The notes under the pieces are model-generated. The model worked only from the letters and a program-made list of their open reading frames with translations. It ran no database searches and was not told the DNA's origin. 6,988 bases of DNA. Source: Actinomycetota bacterium (GTDB taxonomy: Bacteria > Actinomycetota > Thermoleophilia > UBA2241). Each line of letters opens with the position of its first letter. Within the stretch, counting starts at the first letter, position 1. Made by a program: the position numbers and the translations under genes. The DNA lies in NCBI GenBank assembly GCA_012719015.1, contig JAAYBE010000101.1, positions 1 through 6,988 on the forward strand, in the 5' to 3' direction. Positions 5,511 to 6,988 of this stretch are shown piece by piece.

Positions 5511-6680
5511 ATGACCAAACGGCACTGGGCGCACATGCTCGCGGTCGCGGTGCTCGCCACCGCCGCCCTCGCCGCCGCGGCGCCGGCCGCCGCGGCGACG
5601 CCGGGCGCCGTCGCGGAAGACGGCAGCGCAGCCGCGGCGGCGGCGCGCGAGTACCTCGAGGCGCGGGCCGCCGCGATCGGCGCCCCGCACCCGGCCGCCG
5701 TCCTGCGCGCCCGGGTCGCCGCCGGCGAAGCGCTCATCCGCTCTGAGACGCAGGTCGCCACCGGTACGGCACTGCGTGGCCGGCGCGCCGGACGCAGGCT
5801 GACTGCCGTCGCCTGCGACGTCACCGTACTCAAGACCCGGCTCGATCTCGGCGGCATGACGGCCAGGGTCACCGCGCACGCGGTCACCCGGCTCACATGG
5901 CGCTCGTCCGGGGGAAGGACAGATGTCGAGGGCAGTGGTCTCGACCATGAGCTCACGCTCGTGCGCCACGGCGACACATGGCGCGTCGCCGCCGACGCCT
6001 ACACCGACGTCCTCACGGCGGCGTACCTCGAGGCGGCCGGAGCCCCACGCACCCGTGTGCGCGCCGCCGCACGCCGGAGCGAGCGCGCGGCACCGCCCGT
6101 GCGCCTTCCGCGCGCAGCGTCGTCGCTCCCGTCGCGTGTCGTCGACGCCGCCGCCGTCATACCGGCTCGCGGGTACATCGACGTCGTCATGTACGACCGT
6201 GCCGCCGCCCAGACATATGCGGACAAGTACGCCCTCTCCTACAACGCGACCTACGCACGCTTCCCGGGGGCGGACTGCGCCAACTTCGCCTCGCAGTGCG
6301 CCTTCGCCGGCAAGATGCTCACCGCGCCGGGTGCGTACACGAGCGGCTGGTGGTACGACAAGCACGGCACGTCGTCGCCCTCTGACGACACCTACAGCAT
6401 GAGCTGGATCAACGTCACCAAGCAGATGAGCTTCTGGGCCGGTCGCCGCATCGACTGGCAGCCCACGATCAGCGGAGTCGGGCGCGGCGACTTCGTCTAC
6501 TACGACTGGACCGGCGACGGCGTGTGGGACCACGTCGCCATCCTGGTCGGCACCAACAGCTCCGGCCAGAAGGTGATCGACGCGCACACCACCGACCACT
6601 ACCGTGTGTTCTGGAAGCTGGGCAGCGCTGCGACGAAGTACAAGTTCGCCAAGGTGCAGGCGCAGTGGAAGATCGGCTGA
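5511..6680 (+). CDS. Secreted protein with C-terminal Amidase_6-type cysteine hydrolase domain
   Basis: 389 residues. A signal peptide occupies about 1-30 (MTKRHWAHMLAVAV then an Ala-rich core, with likely cleavage at the Ala run near 26-30), so the product is exported. Residues about 40-190 are a separate region of mixed helices and strands ending GDTWRVAADAYTD. An Arg/Ala-rich linker follows at about 180-215. The C-terminal domain (about 219-389) has the pattern of the putative amidase domain PF12671: YDRAAAQTYADKYALSYN, DCANFASQC with Cys256 as likely nucleophile, SGWWY, SMSWINV, and GDFVYYDWTGDGVWDHVAILVG with His341 as catalytic base. The fold is NlpC/P60- or CHAP-like, so cell-wall peptide or another amide bond is a plausible target, but the substrate is not known for this family. 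ATG 5511 has AGGAAGGAG 5 nt upstream. The frame is open far upstream only because of base composition. The gene stops 3 nt before the convergent decarboxylase gene. Confidence 0.88.
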   Translation: MTKRHWAHMLAVAVLATAALAAAAPAAAATPGAVAEDGSAAAAAAREYLEARAAAIGAPHPAAVLRARVAAGEALIRSETQVATGTALRGRRAGRRLTAVACDVTVLKTRLDLGGMTARVTAHAVTRLTWRSSGGRTDVEGSGLDHELTLVRHGDTWRVAADAYTDVLTAAYLEAAGAPRTRVRAAARRSERAAPPVRLPRAASSLPSRVVDAAAVIPARGYIDVVMYDRAAAQTYADKYALSYNATYARFPGADCANFASQCAFAGKMLTAPGAYTSGWWYDKHGTSSPSDDTYSMSWINVTKQMSFWAGRRIDWQPTISGVGRGDFVYYDWTGDGVWDHVAILVGTNSSGQKVIDAHTTDHYRVFWKLGSAATKYKFAKVQAQWKIG

Positions 6681-6683
6681 GCG

Positions 6684-6988
6684 TCAGTCCCCGGCGGGCA
6701 CGACGTCGTGGGCCGCGAGGTCCCCGGCGGTGTCCCTGCGCCTGATCGGCACGAGCCGGCCGGCGGCCGTCACCGCGAAGGCGGCGGCCGTCGGCCGCGC
6801 GTTGTACGGGCTCATCATCTCGAGCGTGTAGGCGCCGGCGTCGAGGAAGGCGATCACGTCTCCCACGCCGGTGGCCGCCGGGAAACGCCGGTACGGCGAG
6901 TCCGCGTCACCGGCGAAGACATCGCCGCCGTCGCAGAGCGGCCCGGCGAGGCGGAACTCGGCATCCGCCTGCTCGCCGGCCCTCGAGG
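6684..6988 (-). CDS. C-terminal part of a fold-type III PLP decarboxylase (diaminopimelate decarboxylase-like), 5' end outside the window
   Basis: 101 codons of the C-terminal beta-barrel domain are visible; the PLP-lysine barrel lies beyond the right edge. GPLCDGGDVF matches the conserved (G)PxCxxxD segment, whose cysteine reaches the active site of the partner subunit. GDVIAFLDAGAYTLEMMSPY contains the conserved DAGAYT, whose Tyr contacts PLP, and NARP closely follows the SNYNSRPRP of LysA proteins. These point to meso-diaminopimelate decarboxylase (lysine synthesis) or a close relative acting on ornithine, arginine or carboxynorspermidine. A spacer region reading DADSPYRRFPAATGVGD is somewhat unlike standard LysA, so substrate is left open. 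The gene faces the amidase gene with 3 nt between stop codons. Confidence 0.85.
   Translation of the reverse strand, partial: SRAGEQADAEFRLAGPLCDGGDVFAGDADSPYRRFPAATGVGDVIAFLDAGAYTLEMMSPYNARPTAAAFAVTAAGRLVPIRRRDTAGDLAAHDVVPAGD

Noticed and set aside
5223..6599. 458-residue minus-strand open frame opposite the amidase gene
   Set aside because: It is Gly/Arg-rich with no domain, and fully antisense to a gene with clear catalytic motifs and a signal peptide.
1..6988. Mobile element, CRISPR, phage defence or toxin-antitoxin system
   Set aside because: No transposase, integrase, terminal inverted repeats, spaced repeats, or small paired toxin/antitoxin genes are visible.

Overview
The window is very GC-rich DNA, densely packed with genes that have short gaps and stop/start overlaps. 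GTG and TTG starts and one apparently leaderless promoter fit a high-GC actinobacterial (Actinomycetota-like) chromosome. I cannot name a genus. No rRNA, tRNA, CRISPR array, insertion sequence or phage gene is visible, and no gene-free stretch exceeds 120 bases.

Layout. Minus strand, positions 1-3695, holds a five-gene sulfur/cysteine cluster transcribed right to left: an Rrf2-family regulator, cysteine synthase (cysK), an E1-like ThiF/MoeB/HesA adenylyltransferase, a LarE-type PP-loop sulfur transferase, and serine acetyltransferase (cysE, running off the left edge). Gaps are 13 nt, then a 4-nt overlap, an 11-nt overlap, and a 71-nt gap before cysE. A good promoter (TTGACG, 17 nt, TAATCT) lies upstream of the regulator. 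Three 10-bp-phased GGAAT-type repeats sit at the predicted transcription start and could be an operator. Minus strand, 3773-4764, holds two small membrane proteins of the nucleoside-recognition/Gate family, overlapping by 4 nt, with a promoter placed so that the first gene would be leaderless. Plus strand, 4882-6680, holds a probable lipoprotein and a secreted protein with a C-terminal Amidase_6-type domain. At the right edge is the C-terminal part of a fold-type III PLP decarboxylase (diaminopimelate decarboxylase-like) on the minus strand, convergent with the amidase gene and only 3 nt from it.

How the genes fit together. CysE makes O-acetylserine and CysK turns it into cysteine. The Rrf2 protein, with three closely spaced cysteines suited to an Fe-S cluster, is the likely regulator. 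The E1-like enzyme and the LarE protein both adenylate carboxylates and both act in sulfur transfer, yet no ubiquitin-like sulfur carrier, JAMM protease, LarB or LarC is encoded here. That makes them the least explained part of the window. The most notable details are the LarE three-cysteine set, a cysteine replacing the expected ATP-contacting arginine of the E1-like enzyme, a hydrophobic N-terminal extension on serine acetyltransferase, and two mutually exclusive 8-bp stems in the larE-cysE gap.
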